In this document: one piece after another, positions 62,467 to 64,000 of the stretch
Layout: each line of letters opens with the position of its first letter
How positions within the stretch are numbered: position 1 is the stretch's first letter
Assembly (NCBI GenBank): GCA_023634235.1
Contig: JAMKCF010000014.1
Location: forward strand, 5,593,501 to 5,657,500
DNA: 64,000 bases
From: Pisaster brevispinus
Lineage: Eukaryota > Echinodermata > Asteroidea > Forcipulatida > Asteriidae
Direction of reading: 5' to 3'
Made by a program: the position numbers and the translations under genes
The notes under the pieces: model-generated
Told to the model about the DNA's origin: nothing
Seen by the model: only the letters and a program-made list of their open reading frames with translations
Database searches by the model: none

Positions 62467-63707
62467 GACCACAAATTAATATTTTCCTTACAAAATAAAT
62501 GTTTATTTTTGCCAAATATCTTTTTTTTTAGACCATTTTTGCTCCAAAATATGCAAAGCAATTTTATGAAACTCCTACATTTGTAATAAGGACCTTCAAG
62601 TACTGAATGATGACATGTAAATCTAAAGCAAATAATGCCGGATGTACCTAGTAGTAATGAGTGCAGTTAACAGTGCATAGGATTTATAATTATATTTATG
62701 TAATCAGCTACAATCAAACCAGAGTTGTGTAAATTACTTGACATTTTAGTCACATGATAGTCACATGATATATGTAATATCCTGAGCAAAACTGTGTTTA
62801 ATGAAAGGCAAGGTTCATCGCTGGCAAAGTTATTGCTTTCAAAATTGAGTAAGGTGCAATTTAGAGAGCTCATGTATACAGATCACTTCTTGGAGTTTGC
62901 ACGAGTACAACATATTTTGATGAACATTTTCTTTAAAAGAATTAAGGAGAAACTATACATAATTACCATTAATGGAATTTTAAATGTTTTATGCGGCTTT
63001 CTTTAAAATAAATGTGACATATTTCTTGCAATCTGGATGATTGTATGAATGTACAGGTTGTAAAACCAATAATGGGCTTGCCATTTAAATAATACATCAA
63101 CAGACTTTAAATATCACTCATATGGTGCTTAGTTATTTTCTACTTAATGTATTTGCTTTTGCAATTTAAAATTTGATTTCCCTTTCACAATTGTACAAAG
63201 ATCTGAGTTTCCATTAATACAAGTTGTGTGCATAAAAACACACAATTAGTTGTAAATTGCTACGAGTGCTCTGTGACATCACTTAAGCACTATACAATAC
63301 CGCACACGTAGATCCTTGTCATTTGATTGGTGGAACACTCGTCATGTGTTATACTTTTTTTTGCCATAAATTTACTGCCACGACTAGTGACGCTCCAAAA
63401 TTTTAATACAGGAGTCCTATATTGATCAATACATGTATAAGATGCTCAGGACACTTGACAACGAACTTTGCAGTTTTCATCATCGTTTTCAAAATAGTCT
63501 TTCCCACTCGTTTGTCCCAAAGAAACAAAGTCATGCCACAGCTGAAAAGGTTGGTTGGTGTCTTCACGGAGTTGTTCCTGTTGTTCAGAAGGTTTGGGGT
63601 TTTTTCAGAGGTTGAGGTGGACAAGAATTTGTGTTTATTTTGTGTTTCTTGTGATTTTTTTTTTTAAATGACAAGGATCTATGGGTGTGTTATATAAAAC
63701 AAAATTG

Positions 63708-63848
63708 GGGGCATGTGAGTGCATTAACACAGAATATAATCGCGAGGTGAAATCTGGCTTTTTCATTTTACTCAGCTTTGCCTCGCGAAATGGAATAGTA
63801 CAGATTTCATCATGCCATTATATTCTGTGTTAATGCATTTACATGCAT
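63708..63848. mobile_element. Fold-back MITE or long hairpin
   Basis: gtgcattaacacagaatata at the left is mirrored by tatattctgtgttaatgcat at the right. tgaaatct / agatttca and cgcgagg / cctcgcg extend the symmetry in a shifted register. Confidence 0.6.
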
Positions 63849-64000
63849 CCAATGTTTGTATAATATGATGAATTCATGATTCACCAGTGTTTTTGTGTCT
63901 TCATTTGTCTGTTTCTAAACTTCGTTGGTGGTGTTATTCCTTTTTATCCCCCAGAACTCGGCACTGAACACCCTCAAGGGAAACCAACTCTTTATGTTCA

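Larger units (their letters stand above)
62267..64000. other. PAK 3'UTR and downstream flank
   Basis: AATAAA at 62461-62466 lies 195 bases after the stop and is the best polyadenylation candidate. Beyond it the sequence is AT-rich, with one inverted repeat (63708-63848), and no further gene is seen up to the window end. Confidence 0.45.

Overview
This is metazoan genomic DNA: genes are split by GT-AG introns, intergenic and intronic DNA is AT-rich, and much of the window is transposon debris. The mix of genes points to an invertebrate deuterostome, most likely an echinoderm. It holds a secreted or GPI-anchored ADP-ribosyl cyclase, a metabotropic-glutamate-like receptor, a group I PAK, a degenerate DIRS retrotransposon and many fold-back MITEs. 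I cannot name the species, and I did not exclude a hemichordate or cephalochordate.

Layout. 1-805 is a TIR-bounded element. 3164-6434 (minus) is a two-exon class C GPCR. 7.8-11.5 kb holds dispersed repeats. 11.85-15.4 kb is the 3' end of a non-LTR retrotransposon, interrupted by a 2.84 kb element with 1.24 kb inverted arms flanked by TTAA. 17491-22508 (plus) is a complete seven-exon ADP-ribosyl cyclase gene with two MITEs in its introns. 25.7-30.07 kb (minus) is a broken DIRS-like element with inverted terminal repeats. 30926-34617 (plus) is an eight-exon gene for an unfamiliar protein kinase with a low-complexity N-terminal half containing five 19-residue repeats. 35-37.5 kb is a cluster of MITEs, tRNA-derived SINEs and a LINE fragment. 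From 47736 (possibly about 37.9 kb if a 5'UTR exon is real) to 62266 lies a complete 13-coding-exon p21-activated kinase. Its introns hold five different tandem arrays, several MITEs, a SINE, a LINE end and a 58-bp perfect palindrome.

How the genes relate. The four host genes do not form an obvious pathway. All are signalling genes (amino-acid-type receptor, cADPR/NAADP synthesis, an orphan kinase, Rac/Cdc42 effector), but I see no sequence evidence that they are co-regulated. Every exon junction reported for the four genes was checked for GT-AG ends and phase continuity. The resulting proteins are 913, 321, 786 and 532 residues.

Most notable observations: (i) a 63-bp minisatellite in PAK made by tandem duplication of the end of a coding exon together with its 5' splice site, giving 13 consecutive GTAAGT donors; (ii) a TTAA-flanked element with giant inverted arms and an ORF whose two ends lie in opposite arms; (iii) a glutamate-receptor-like GPCR that keeps the alpha-amino-acid contacts but has lost all four side-chain-carboxylate contacts I could align; (iv) the orphan kinase.
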